The position numbers were made by a program, and so were the translations under genes. Positions 28,434 to 36,475 of a DNA stretch of 64,000 nt are shown here, one piece after another. Source of the DNA: Fulvivirga sp. M361 (GTDB lineage Bacteria; Bacteroidota; Bacteroidia; Cytophagales; Cyclobacteriaceae); NCBI RefSeq assembly GCF_007097395.1, contig NZ_VKDC01000023.1, forward strand, positions 23,574-87,573, in the 5' to 3' direction. The notes beneath the pieces were generated by a model. It did not search any database, was not told where the DNA came from, and worked only from the letters and a program-made list of their open reading frames with translations. Positions within the stretch are counted from its first letter, which is position 1. Each line of letters begins with the position of its first letter.

Positions 28434-29408
28434 TCATTGAGAATCACAAATTCGCTTTACTTTATCAAAATCTTCATAATATCCTAATCCTCCGGCTATG
28501 TCCCAGTCATCACACGCCCCTTTTTTGTCATTCATATCGAACTTGCAATTTCCCCGTGCTGAAAAATAAGACCCATCACTGTCTTTTAATATGATGGCAG
28601 TATTATAATCTTCTAACGCCTTTTTTAGTTCTTTTTTGGCCTGGTAAGACTGACCGCGATAGAAGTAACTATCTGCATTCTGATAATTCTTTATAATTGC
28701 TATGTTGTACATATAGATAGCCGAATCATAAAACTGGAGATCGTGATAAACATTTCCCTTATAGAAGTAATATCCGTAAAAGTCAGGTGTGATTTCGATC
28801 AGGCTTGAGGCTGCTTGCAATGCCTCATCATATTTTTTTGCTTCATAAAGTGCTATGAAACGATAATAATGATACTTTTCCTGGAAAGGCCTCAACTTTA
28901 CAGCCATATCATAATCTTCTACCGCCCCGTCAAAGTCACCCAGTTCATATTTCATTTTACCTCGGAGAATGTAAGAGTACGCCGTAGTATCGGTAGGGTT
29001 ATGAATAATGTAGTTGGAAAAATTAGTAAGTGCTTTGTCGAGTAGACCCAAATTACGGTTTGCAAACCCTTTGTACATCCATATAATGTGAAGTTCCGGG
29101 TCCAGTGCCTGAGCTTTGTTGAAGTCGGTCAGAGACTTTTCGTACTCTGCTAATTTGAAGTAGGCTATCCCTCGATGGAAGTAGGCATCTTTAAAGGTAG
29201 AATCTTGTTGTATACATTGATCAAGCAGGTCAATGGCTTTATTTGTGTCTATTGATAAAAAGTAGTAGGCTCTGTGAAATAACAGATCAGCGCTTTTCTT
29301 TGTATCCTGGGCCAAAGAACTAAAGTAAGATGGAAAAATGATCGAAAATGCAAGAACGCGTTGAAAATGCCGGACCGGACTTGCGGGTTTTAAACTAATT
29401 TTAGACAA
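28434..29408 (-). CDS. Exported TPR-repeat protein
   Basis: 324 residues. A possible signal peptide (VLAFSIIFPSYFSSLAQ) is preceded by a long basic n-region. Seven or so tetratricopeptide repeats follow (AYFHRGIAYFKLAEYEKSLTD, DYNTAIILKDSDGSYFSARG and others), a helical scaffold for protein-protein contacts. The C-terminus ends with a cysteine pair region (GACDDWDIAGGLGYYEDFDK) seen at the end of many Bacteroidota TPR proteins. It is divergent from rpoD. Confidence 0.82.
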   Translation of the reverse strand: MSKISLKPASPVRHFQRVLAFSIIFPSYFSSLAQDTKKSADLLFHRAYYFLSIDTNKAIDLLDQCIQQDSTFKDAYFHRGIAYFKLAEYEKSLTDFNKAQALDPELHIIWMYKGFANRNLGLLDKALTNFSNYIIHNPTDTTAYSYILRGKMKYELGDFDGAVEDYDMAVKLRPFQEKYHYYRFIALYEAKKYDEALQAASSLIEITPDFYGYYFYKGNVYHDLQFYDSAIYMYNIAIIKNYQNADSYFYRGQSYQAKKELKKALEDYNTAIILKDSDGSYFSARGNCKFDMNDKKGACDDWDIAGGLGYYEDFDKVKRICDSQ

Positions 29409-29643
29409 GGTTTGATTAAATTATGAAAATAATCCTTAAGGTATTCAATTATTTTTTGTATCATGCGAGATTCTGTAGAAATAGGGTTTTTTTAAGAATA
29501 AAGCCTTAAAACGAGGCCTAAAAGTTCCACAGATTTCAAAAACATTTCAAATATATATAATAAGGGAACGAATTGACGTTTTATTTGTTAATAAGAATTG
29601 GAAGACGTTTAACAGCAAATAAATATAGAGGTAAATAAGTAGA

Positions 29644-30513
29644 ATGAGACAACTGAAGATTACGCAGTCTATTACTAACAGGGACAGTAGGACCCTGGAA
29701 AAGTATTTCAATGAAATTTCGAAGGACGAACTTTTAACGCCGGAAGAAGAAGTGGACCTCGCGCAGAGGATCAGGGAAGGGGATGATGCAGCATTGGAAA
29801 AGCTGGTAAAGGCTAACCTGAGATTTGTGGTATCTGTGGCTAAGCAATATCACTACTCTAATAAAATACCCTTGAATGATTTAATTAACGAAGGTAATCT
29901 CGGTTTGGTTAAAGCAGCGAAGCGATTTGATGAAAAAAGAGGTTTTAAATTCATATCGTATGCAGTATGGTGGATCAGACAATCTATTATCCAGGCATTA
30001 GCTGAGCATTCCAGAATAGTCAGGATTCCATCTAATAAAATCGGAGCGCTATCAAAGATTGATCAGGCATCATCTGTACTCGAGCAGCAATATGAAAGAG
30101 AACCAACCGATGAAGAGTTGGCCGAGTTATTAGATATGTCAGTGGATGAGGTTCGAACCACAGTCAGGTCTCAGACCAAACAGGTATCTATTGATAAGCC
30201 TTTTTCAGAAGATGAAGGGAGCTCATTACTGGACGTGATGGAAGATGAAGACAGCAATCGCGTAAATGATATTGTTTACAAAGATTCTCTTAAAAGAGAA
30301 GTGAGTAGATTACTTTCTACACTTACAGAACGAGAAAGAACGGTTATTAATCAATACTTTGGATTAAGCGAGAGCACAAGCTTATCTTTAGAAGATATTG
30401 GAGAAAACCTGGGATTGACCAGGGAACGAGTTCGTCAGATTAAAGAGAAGGCATTGAGAAAGCTTTCCAAAAATCCTAAGAACGAATTATTGATACCTTA
30501 TTTGGCGAATTAA
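29644..30513 (+). CDS. rpoD: Primary RNA polymerase sigma factor (short Bacteroidota type)
   Basis: 289 residues. This is the housekeeping sigma-70 factor of Bacteroidota, which lacks region 1.1 and the long non-conserved region of E. coli RpoD. Region 1.2 (RTLEKYFNEISKDELLTPEEE), region 2 (NLRFVVSVAKQYHYSNKIPL; GFKFISYAVWWIRQSIIQAL), region 3 (EREPTDEELAELLDMSVDEV) and region 4 (LTERERTVINQYFGL; IGENLGLTRERVRQIKEKAL) are all intact. Factors of this type recognise the unusual TTTG / TAnnTTTG promoters of the phylum. Confidence 0.96.
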   Translation: MRQLKITQSITNRDSRTLEKYFNEISKDELLTPEEEVDLAQRIREGDDAALEKLVKANLRFVVSVAKQYHYSNKIPLNDLINEGNLGLVKAAKRFDEKRGFKFISYAVWWIRQSIIQALAEHSRIVRIPSNKIGALSKIDQASSVLEQQYEREPTDEELAELLDMSVDEVRTTVRSQTKQVSIDKPFSEDEGSSLLDVMEDEDSNRVNDIVYKDSLKREVSRLLSTLTERERTVINQYFGLSESTSLSLEDIGENLGLTRERVRQIKEKALRKLSKNPKNELLIPYLAN

Positions 30514-30517
30514 AGAG

Positions 30518-30543
30518 AATCCGAAGTCTATGTACTTCGGATT
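30518..30543. terminator. Shared bidirectional terminator between rpoD and the convergent gene
   Basis: A perfect 10-bp stem AATCCGAAGT/ACTTCGGATT with a 6-nt loop lies 5 nt after the rpoD stop. The stop codon of the minus-strand gene (30528-30530) falls in the loop. A short T-rich stretch follows on the plus strand. Confidence 0.75.
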
Positions 30544-31097
30544 TCTTCTAATTTATTGATTTGTGTTTGAAGCTCCCTACGGAGCTTCATTTGTTTTTCA
30601 AGGGCTTCTTTTTTGTGCTCCTCGTATTCTGCATTAAGCTTATTGAATTCGTGTATTTTTTTTCTTGAAACCACCGTGCTTGTTTTAAAGCGTCCGTATA
30701 GTAGCACCAACATTATTATGATCAGGGTTATTACAGTGAAGCTTATGATGATAAAAGCTTCTTTAAACATGTTAATGCCTAAAACAGAAATATGAGTAGC
30801 TGCAAATTCCAGCCCCTCTATTTCCTGGTTTTTTGCTGTAATAACAGCTTCTTTTTCAGTGATATTTCGTTGTTGAACCTCAATGCTATGTCGTGCTTCT
30901 GCCAGTTTGTTTTCTATGATATTAATGGAATCAGTGACGGTATTCCAAAAACTGTTTAATTCAGTCTGTTTGATGACCTTGTAAACCTTAAAAGTTTCTG
31001 CATTATCCCGGAGTTCTTTAAATTGCTCCTCCAGTCCTTGTCCCTTGGTTATTATAGTGGTAATACCAAGAATAAATAAAAGTGTAACGATTCTCAT
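30528..31097 (-). CDS. Exported or membrane coiled-coil protein of unknown function
   Basis: 189 residues. A signal peptide (LLFILGITTIITKGQG) is followed by a coiled coil (about 40-85), a strong membrane helix (about 113-134, FIIISFTVITLIIIMLVLLYG) and a second, very charged coiled coil to the end. The second half probably lies in the cytoplasm. I do not recognise the family. It is convergent with rpoD. Confidence 0.65.
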   Translation of the reverse strand: MRIVTLLFILGITTIITKGQGLEEQFKELRDNAETFKVYKVIKQTELNSFWNTVTDSINIIENKLAEARHSIEVQQRNITEKEAVITAKNQEIEGLEFAATHISVLGINMFKEAFIIISFTVITLIIIMLVLLYGRFKTSTVVSRKKIHEFNKLNAEYEEHKKEALEKQMKLRRELQTQINKLEEIRST

Positions 31098-31263
31098 GAT
31101 TAATTTTTAAATCTATTTTATTTACTTCGCTCCGTGAATGTAAGTATTAAGCAGAGTTAATCCATATCTTTATTAAGCTCAAAATAAAATTCGATAAAAA
31201 GCGTCTGTTTTCGATTGACGGAAATAAAAGTAGAGATAGAGTAAAATACCATAATAAAAAAAG

Positions 31264-31893
31264 ATGACGAAAACTTCAGCAAATAAGTCCATGGCGCATC
31301 CCTGGCATGGCATATCATCAGGAAAAGATACTCCGGAAATTGTTAATGCCTTTATAGAAATGACGCCTTCTGATGGTGTTAAATATGAAATAGATAAACA
31401 TACAGGCTTTCTAAAGGTGGACCGCCCACAGAAGTTTTCAAATATTGTTCCCGCACTTTATGGTTTTATTCCCAGGACATACTGCGATGTAAGAGTGGCA
31501 GAGTTGTGCAACGAAAAAACAGGTCGTAAGGATATTGTTGGCGATAAAGACCCAATAGATATATGTGTATTGACCGAACGAAATATAACCTATGGTAATA
31601 TTTTAGTGCCGGCAGTACCTATAGGGGGATTCAGAATGATAGACGGTGGTGAGGCAGATGACAAGATCGTAGCTATTTTAAAGGGAGATGAAGTATTCGA
31701 TAAATGGCGTTCTATTGCTGACTGCCCGGATACATTGATCAACCGTTTGAAGCATTATTTTTTAACCTATAAAGAAATGCCAGGTGATGATCCTGTAAAG
31801 AAAATAGAGATCACCGATATTTATGATAAAAGCGAAGCCTACGAAGTTATAAAACGAAGTTGCGAGGACTATGCAAATAATTTTGAAGTATAA
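31264..31893 (+). CDS. ppa: Inorganic pyrophosphatase, family I
   Basis: 209 residues. It hydrolyses pyrophosphate to phosphate in the cytoplasm and pulls biosynthetic reactions forward. Conserved substrate and metal residues are seen in KYEIDKHTGFLKVDRP, YGFIPRTYCD, GDKDPIDICVLTE (the acidic metal site) and GGEADDKIVAIL. It is somewhat longer than E. coli Ppa because of an N-terminal extension starting AHPWHGISSGKDTPEIVNAF, common in this phylum. Confidence 0.95.
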   Translation: MTKTSANKSMAHPWHGISSGKDTPEIVNAFIEMTPSDGVKYEIDKHTGFLKVDRPQKFSNIVPALYGFIPRTYCDVRVAELCNEKTGRKDIVGDKDPIDICVLTERNITYGNILVPAVPIGGFRMIDGGEADDKIVAILKGDEVFDKWRSIADCPDTLINRLKHYFLTYKEMPGDDPVKKIEITDIYDKSEAYEVIKRSCEDYANNFEV

Positions 31894-31977
31894 TAGCTGC
31901 TGCTTTTTGAAGAACGAGGTATTTTGGTGCAATTAGCGGCATGTTAGATACTGATAAATGAAGCTGCACTTTACCCT

Positions 31978-32124
31978 TTATTTTTTCAGCGTTGCCATTT
32001 CGTTGACTTTTCTTTGCAATTGCAGGTAAGCGGCGACCTTTTTCATTTGTTTCTCTATATCCTCCCTGGAGATACTACTTTCCTCATATATTTTTTTGAT
32101 ATTTTTTCTAATGTCTATGATCAT
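31978..32124 (-). CDS. Possible 48-residue charged small protein
   Basis: ATG at 32124, TAA at 31978-31980. The product (MIIDIRKNIKKIYEESS at the N-terminus, then SREDIEKQMKKVAAYLQLQR, ending ATLKK) is highly charged and predicted to be one or two helices. The reading frame is clean and the composition is protein-like, but there is no recognised family. It lies alone in the 416-nt gap between ppa and the usp gene, antisense to both; the rest of that gap holds only the FNR-type box at 32248. Confidence 0.4.
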   Translation of the reverse strand: MIIDIRKNIKKIYEESSISREDIEKQMKKVAAYLQLQRKVNEMATLKK

Positions 32125-32247
32125 ATGAATAGTCTTTAAATTGTTGTATATGTTTAACGTAAGACCGGGGGGCTTTCGTTCTCTTTTTTTACCGTATTTT
32201 TTGTTTTATTCTGAGCTGTTCCGAAAAGTGACCTGTGTGTGAAAATA

Positions 32248-32259
32248 TGACAGATATCA
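32248..32259 (+). promoter_or_regulatory. FNR/FixK-type box upstream of usp-ccoI-ccoS
   Basis: TGACAGATATCA: half-sites TGAC and ATCA separated by 4 nt, one base off TGAT-N4-ATCA. Its last base lies 75 nt before the usp start codon at 32334. It also overlaps a wider ATGACAG/CTGTCAT inverted repeat (32247-32282). Confidence 0.5.
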
Positions 32260-32333
32260 GCTAATTTTTTGATAGCTGTCATTCAGCATGATAACTCAAT
32301 AAAATAGATTTGAGTTTAAACAATGACAACATT

Positions 32334-33170
32334 ATGTTAAAAATATTAGTGCCCACAGACTTTTCCAGCGAAGCTGAAAATGCGTTAAACTTTGCTGTGA
32401 AGTTAGCATCAACTACGGATGCGCATATTGAAGTACTTAACGTTGTAGAATATAATGTTGGCATAGCTTCTGATCCGGTAGGAATTGCTGTTCCAACTAC
32501 ATATGAAACGGAGTTTGCAGAATTAATGAAAGCCGGAGCAAAGCAAAAAATGGATTACTTCCTTAAGCAATTTGATGTTGAAATGACTTCTACCATACAA
32601 ATTGGTAATCCTTATTTTGAGATATCGGAACGTATCATTGAATCCGGGACTCAGTTGGTCATTATGGGTACAAAAGGGGCTTCCGGAATACGAGAGTTCT
32701 TAATAGGTTCTAATGCAGAAAAAGTAGTGAGAAAAGCTAAGTGCCCGGTAATTACACTGGCAGAACCCACGGAACCATCAGATATTAAAAATATAGTCTT
32801 CGCTACAAATATCACAGATATATGTGATGATCTTGTTGCTCATGTTAAACAGTTACAAGATATTTTTCATGCTACTATTCACTTGTTAAGGATAAACACT
32901 CCCAACAATTTTAAGAGAGACGAAGTCACACTCACAGGGCTGGAAAATATGGCTACGAGATTTATGTTGAAAAATTATACCATCAACATATATAACGATA
33001 TCTACGAAGATCAGGGAATATTGACTTTTGCGGAAAGAATTGGTGCCAATATGATTGCAATGGGAACGCACGGACGTAAAGGGATTGGACATCTTTTATC
33101 TGGCAGCCTGGCTGAAGATATTGTAAATCATGCCAAACGGCCTATTTGGACTTACCATATTAACAACTAG
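32334..33170 (+). CDS. Tandem-domain universal stress protein
   Basis: About 278 residues when started at the ATG at 32334, which begins the conserved MLKILVPTDFSSEAENAL; the upstream TTG at 32310 adds only a poorly conserved tail. Both Usp domains keep the ATP-binding loop G-x2-G-x9-G-(S/T): MGTKGASGIREFLIGS and MGTHGRKGIGHLLSGS. The gene sits 9 nt before ccoI, so it is probably translated from the same message as the cbb3 oxidase maturation genes. That link suggests a role in low-oxygen or redox stress. Confidence 0.9.
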   Translation: MLKILVPTDFSSEAENALNFAVKLASTTDAHIEVLNVVEYNVGIASDPVGIAVPTTYETEFAELMKAGAKQKMDYFLKQFDVEMTSTIQIGNPYFEISERIIESGTQLVIMGTKGASGIREFLIGSNAEKVVRKAKCPVITLAEPTEPSDIKNIVFATNITDICDDLVAHVKQLQDIFHATIHLLRINTPNNFKRDEVTLTGLENMATRFMLKNYTINIYNDIYEDQGILTFAERIGANMIAMGTHGRKGIGHLLSGSLAEDIVNHAKRPIWTYHINN

Positions 33171-33179
33171 AATAATTCT

Positions 33180-35561
33180 ATGTCTCAGGGAGTTCTTCTT
33201 GAAAAGCAAATAGATTGCTTTCACTGTGGTGAATTGTGCGAAGAGTTGACAGTTGTTCATGATAGTAAGTCATTTTGCTGTCATGGGTGTCGTGCGGTCT
33301 ATGAGCTTTTTCAGGAAACTGACCTTCAGGATATATATGATGCCAGAAAAGAATTTAAGACCAAGCAAGGGGCATATGAACATTTGAATAACCCGGATAT
33401 TTTAAATAAGCTCTTAAGCTTTCAGTCGGATGATTACAATAAAGTAAAGTTGATATTACCTGCCGTGCACTGCAGCTCTTGTGTGTATCTTCTTGAGAAC
33501 CTTAATCGCTTACACAACGGTGTGATTCGTGTAAACCTGAACTTTACAAAAAAGGAAGCAGATCTTCATTACAATCCAGCGAAAGTGTCTTTGGTGGAGC
33601 TATCAGAATTATTAGCTTCTATCGGATACCCTCCCAAGTTTGACGCTGAACCGCAGAAAAAGACCAGTCAGGCTACGAGTCGACTATCCATGAAAATTGG
33701 TATAGCAGCCTTTTGCTTTGGTAATATTATGTTACTAAGCTTTCCCGAGTACTTTGGTTTTGATGAGTTAGGTGATAATACCTTCAGCCGTTTTTTCGCA
33801 TGGATCAACATAGCGCTTACTTTACCCATTATTTTGTATGCTGGAAATGATTACTTCATCTCAGCGTGGAAAGGCTTGAAAAAAGGTTTCATCAATATTG
33901 ATGTACCTATCGCTCTGGGTATTTTGACCTTATTTCTGCGAAGTTTATATGAGGTGATTACAGCCGTAGGGCCTGGCTATCAAGATTCACTAGCCGGTTT
34001 GGTGTTTTTCCTTTTGATCGGGAAATGGTTTCAAAGTAAAACCTATGACAATCTTTCCTTTGAACGAGACTATAAATCTTATTTTCCACTGGCGGTACTG
34101 AAACAATTAGAAAACAAAGCAGAAGTATCGACACCCATACAAGACCTGAAGCCAGGGGATAAGATCATGGTACGCAATGAAGAAATTATTCCTGCAGATT
34201 CTGTCTTGCTGGATGGAGTTGCGCATATTGATTATAGTTTTGTTACAGGTGAATCAAGGCCGGTTAAAGTGAGAAAAAATGAGATTATTTATGCTGGAGG
34301 CAGACAAATAGGCGAACGCATACTACTGAAGCTGACTAAACCCACTTCACATAGCTACCTTACAGAGCTTTGGAATAACCCGGTTTTCAAGAAAACAGAT
34401 CTCTTCAATGTAACCCTGTTGATTAACAAGGTAAGTCGATATTTTACACTGATTGTCTTGAGTATTGCCGGTTTGGCCGCAGGCTATTGGTTAATGACGG
34501 ACCCTAAACAGGTTTGGACAGTGATTTCGGCAGTTTTGATTGTTGCCTGCCCCTGTGCACTTGCACTTTCAGCGCCTTTTGCAAATGGTAATGCTATTCG
34601 TATACTAGGACGTAATAAGTTTTATCTTAAGAATGCAGATGTGGTGGAATGCTTGTCTTCAGTAGATACAATAGTTTTCGATAAAACGGGTACAATAACA
34701 TCTACTAATAGCGGTCAAGTGAATTATGAAGGGGAGACTTTGGAAGCAATGGACACAGCTGTATTGGCAGCTATGACTGCCAATTCAACGCATCCTTTGA
34801 GCAAGCAGATAGGTGAATCTTTAAAAGTAACAGAACCTGCCATACTTCAAAACTTTTCGGAAAAACCAGGTTTGGGATTAACAGCACAGTACAATAACAA
34901 TTCCTACAAATTGGGATCAGAGGAGTGGGTATCGGGTATAAAAGGTACTGAGAAAGGCACTAAAGTATTTATTAGTAAGAATAAAGATGTATTAGGATAT
35001 TTTTGTATCAGCTATACATATCGTAAAGGGCTTTTAGAGTTGGTGCAGAAGCTGAGAAAACGATATGAAATACTTATATTATCCGGCGACAATGATCATG
35101 AAAGAGAAAAACTAGCTTCTGTTTTTGGCGATAGAGATATGTATTTTAATCAGAGTCCTGATGATAAACTGCAATTTGTAGAGAAACTCCAGCAAAAAGG
35201 CAAGAAGGTCATGATGCTGGGAGATGGTTTAAATGATGCCGGAGCCTTAAAGTGTAGTCATGTGGGAATAGCGGTCACAGATGATGTAGCGTCTTTTTCA
35301 CCCGCTTGTGATGGTATAGTTCTCGGAGAAAAACTATCCTGGATTTCTAAAGTTTTGGAATTTGCATCAAATGCCAGAAGAATTGTTATGATCAGTTTCA
35401 TCATTTCATTTGCTTATAATGTTTTGGGAATAGGGCTGGCAGTAAGTGGTATGTTGACACCTTTGATAGCAGCTATTTTAATGCCGGTAAGTAGTATATC
35501 GGTGGTTGTTTTTGCTACATTAGGTATTAACTACATGGCAAAGAAGCGACATTTAATGTAG
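33180..35561 (+). CDS. ccoI: Copper-translocating P1B-type ATPase for cbb3 oxidase maturation
   Basis: 793 residues. CcoI/FixI supplies copper for the haem-copper centre of cbb3 oxidase. The N-terminus has a cysteine-rich segment (CFHCGELC, CCHGC) and a heavy-metal-associated domain with CSSC. The membrane copper site is C457-P458-C459 (ACPCALALSAP), the phosphorylated Asp is D501 (DKTGTIT), and the hinge GDGLNDAGAL is present. Neighbours ccoS (downstream) and usp (upstream) complete a three-gene unit preceded by an FNR-type box. Confidence 0.93.
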   Translation: MSQGVLLEKQIDCFHCGELCEELTVVHDSKSFCCHGCRAVYELFQETDLQDIYDARKEFKTKQGAYEHLNNPDILNKLLSFQSDDYNKVKLILPAVHCSSCVYLLENLNRLHNGVIRVNLNFTKKEADLHYNPAKVSLVELSELLASIGYPPKFDAEPQKKTSQATSRLSMKIGIAAFCFGNIMLLSFPEYFGFDELGDNTFSRFFAWINIALTLPIILYAGNDYFISAWKGLKKGFINIDVPIALGILTLFLRSLYEVITAVGPGYQDSLAGLVFFLLIGKWFQSKTYDNLSFERDYKSYFPLAVLKQLENKAEVSTPIQDLKPGDKIMVRNEEIIPADSVLLDGVAHIDYSFVTGESRPVKVRKNEIIYAGGRQIGERILLKLTKPTSHSYLTELWNNPVFKKTDLFNVTLLINKVSRYFTLIVLSIAGLAAGYWLMTDPKQVWTVISAVLIVACPCALALSAPFANGNAIRILGRNKFYLKNADVVECLSSVDTIVFDKTGTITSTNSGQVNYEGETLEAMDTAVLAAMTANSTHPLSKQIGESLKVTEPAILQNFSEKPGLGLTAQYNNNSYKLGSEEWVSGIKGTEKGTKVFISKNKDVLGYFCISYTYRKGLLELVQKLRKRYEILILSGDNDHEREKLASVFGDRDMYFNQSPDDKLQFVEKLQQKGKKVMMLGDGLNDAGALKCSHVGIAVTDDVASFSPACDGIVLGEKLSWISKVLEFASNARRIVMISFIISFAYNVLGIGLAVSGMLTPLIAAILMPVSSISVVVFATLGINYMAKKRHLM

Positions 35562-35623
35562 CGACTGTGCCGTTAATTGGCTTTATTAGAGTAAAACAAT
35601 ACAGAAAAATAATCGAGTACGAT

Positions 35624-35803
35624 ATGGCAGTTATTTTTGTCCTTATTTTAGTCAGTATGACCGTAGCCGGAGGGTTTTTAGGACTTTTTATTTGGGCCAC
35701 CAAGTCAGGTCAGTTTGATGACACTGTAACACCATCCATGAGAATGTTATTTGATAACAAGTCATCAAAGGGTAAAACAGGAGAATCCAACATTAAAAAG
35801 TAG
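35624..35803 (+). CDS. ccoS: Cbb3-type oxidase assembly protein CcoS
   Basis: 59 residues from the ATG at 35624, which starts the hallmark MAVIFVLILVSMTVAGGFL membrane helix; the longer frame from 35567 has an unlikely basic extension. CcoS is a small single-span protein needed for incorporation of redox cofactors into cbb3 oxidase. The segment LFIWATKSGQFDD after the helix is typical. Its stop is one base from the stop of the convergent lipoprotein gene. Confidence 0.9.
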   Translation: MAVIFVLILVSMTVAGGFLGLFIWATKSGQFDDTVTPSMRMLFDNKSSKGKTGESNIKK

Positions 35804-35804
35804 A

Positions 35805-36332
35805 TCAAGGAACTCGTTTAGGGAACTTCCTCATGGCTTTTCTTACACTTCTGTTGATCTCAGTCTGGGTTATTGTTGGTGAAAGTGACATAGACCTTTT
35901 GGAAGTAGATCTCCAGAGCATTTGACCGGTGGCCCGTTGACCGATATCAATGATCAAAGCGCCCTTTAAAAAATAGTAGTAATCTTCCCGGTGATAATCA
36001 TCCCAAAAAGGTAGGTCTTCTTCGTGAACCCGTGCAAATTTGGCAGAGTCTTCCTGTACTACAATATGATAATCAACAATCAAGTCCGCCTGATCATCGG
36101 TTTGTTCATATCCTTTATCGTACATTTCTTTTGCTACAGCATTCCCGATCATTTCGATTACAGCACTGTCATTTAAATACCCTGGTCCCTGATAGTTTAA
36201 CTCGCACCCTTCTAACCAACACCAGGTTTTAAATTGAGTGAAATTAGCCCGGGGATCATATTTGACCTTAACCTTAACCGAACTACAGGCTATAAACAAT
36301 AATATGAATACACTGAAAACCAGTTTTTGCAT
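35805..36332 (-). CDS. DUF4136 lipoprotein
   Basis: About 175 residues from the ATG at 36332, which gives a lipoprotein signal peptide (KLVFSVFILLFIACSS with the lipidated Cys). The longer frame to 36422 has no signal sequence. The body (VKYDPRANFTQFKTWCW; ADLIVDYHIVV; GALIIDIGQRATGQMLWRS) matches the DUF4136 domain common in Bacteroidota envelope proteins of unknown function. It is divergent from hemN across a region with an FNR-type box. Confidence 0.85.
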   Translation of the reverse strand: MQKLVFSVFILLFIACSSVKVKVKYDPRANFTQFKTWCWLEGCELNYQGPGYLNDSAVIEMIGNAVAKEMYDKGYEQTDDQADLIVDYHIVVQEDSAKFARVHEEDLPFWDDYHREDYYYFLKGALIIDIGQRATGQMLWRSTSKRSMSLSPTITQTEINRSVRKAMRKFPKRVP

Positions 36333-36428
36333 GCTATAGGCGCTTTTTAAGTAATCAAAGTAGCATTGTTTTTGGCTGAGAATATCCATGTTTAATAAAG
36401 TCAGAATGATCCTCATCAGCACATGACC

Positions 36429-36440
36429 TGATGTACGTCA
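36429..36440. promoter_or_regulatory. FNR/FixK-type box between hemN and the DUF4136 gene
   Basis: TGATGTACGTCA: half-sites TGAT and GTCA with a 4-nt centre (GTAC). It ends 35 nt before the hemN start codon and begins 97 nt before the divergent lipoprotein start. Control of hemN by FNR-type factors is known in several proteobacteria. Confidence 0.5.
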
Positions 36441-36475
36441 TCTTTTGTTTTTTTTAAATCTACCATCTTCACTTC

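Noticed and set aside
32310..32333. TTG start for the usp gene upstream of ccoI
   Set aside because: The ATG at 32334 begins the conserved Usp N-terminus; the extra residues look unlike the family.
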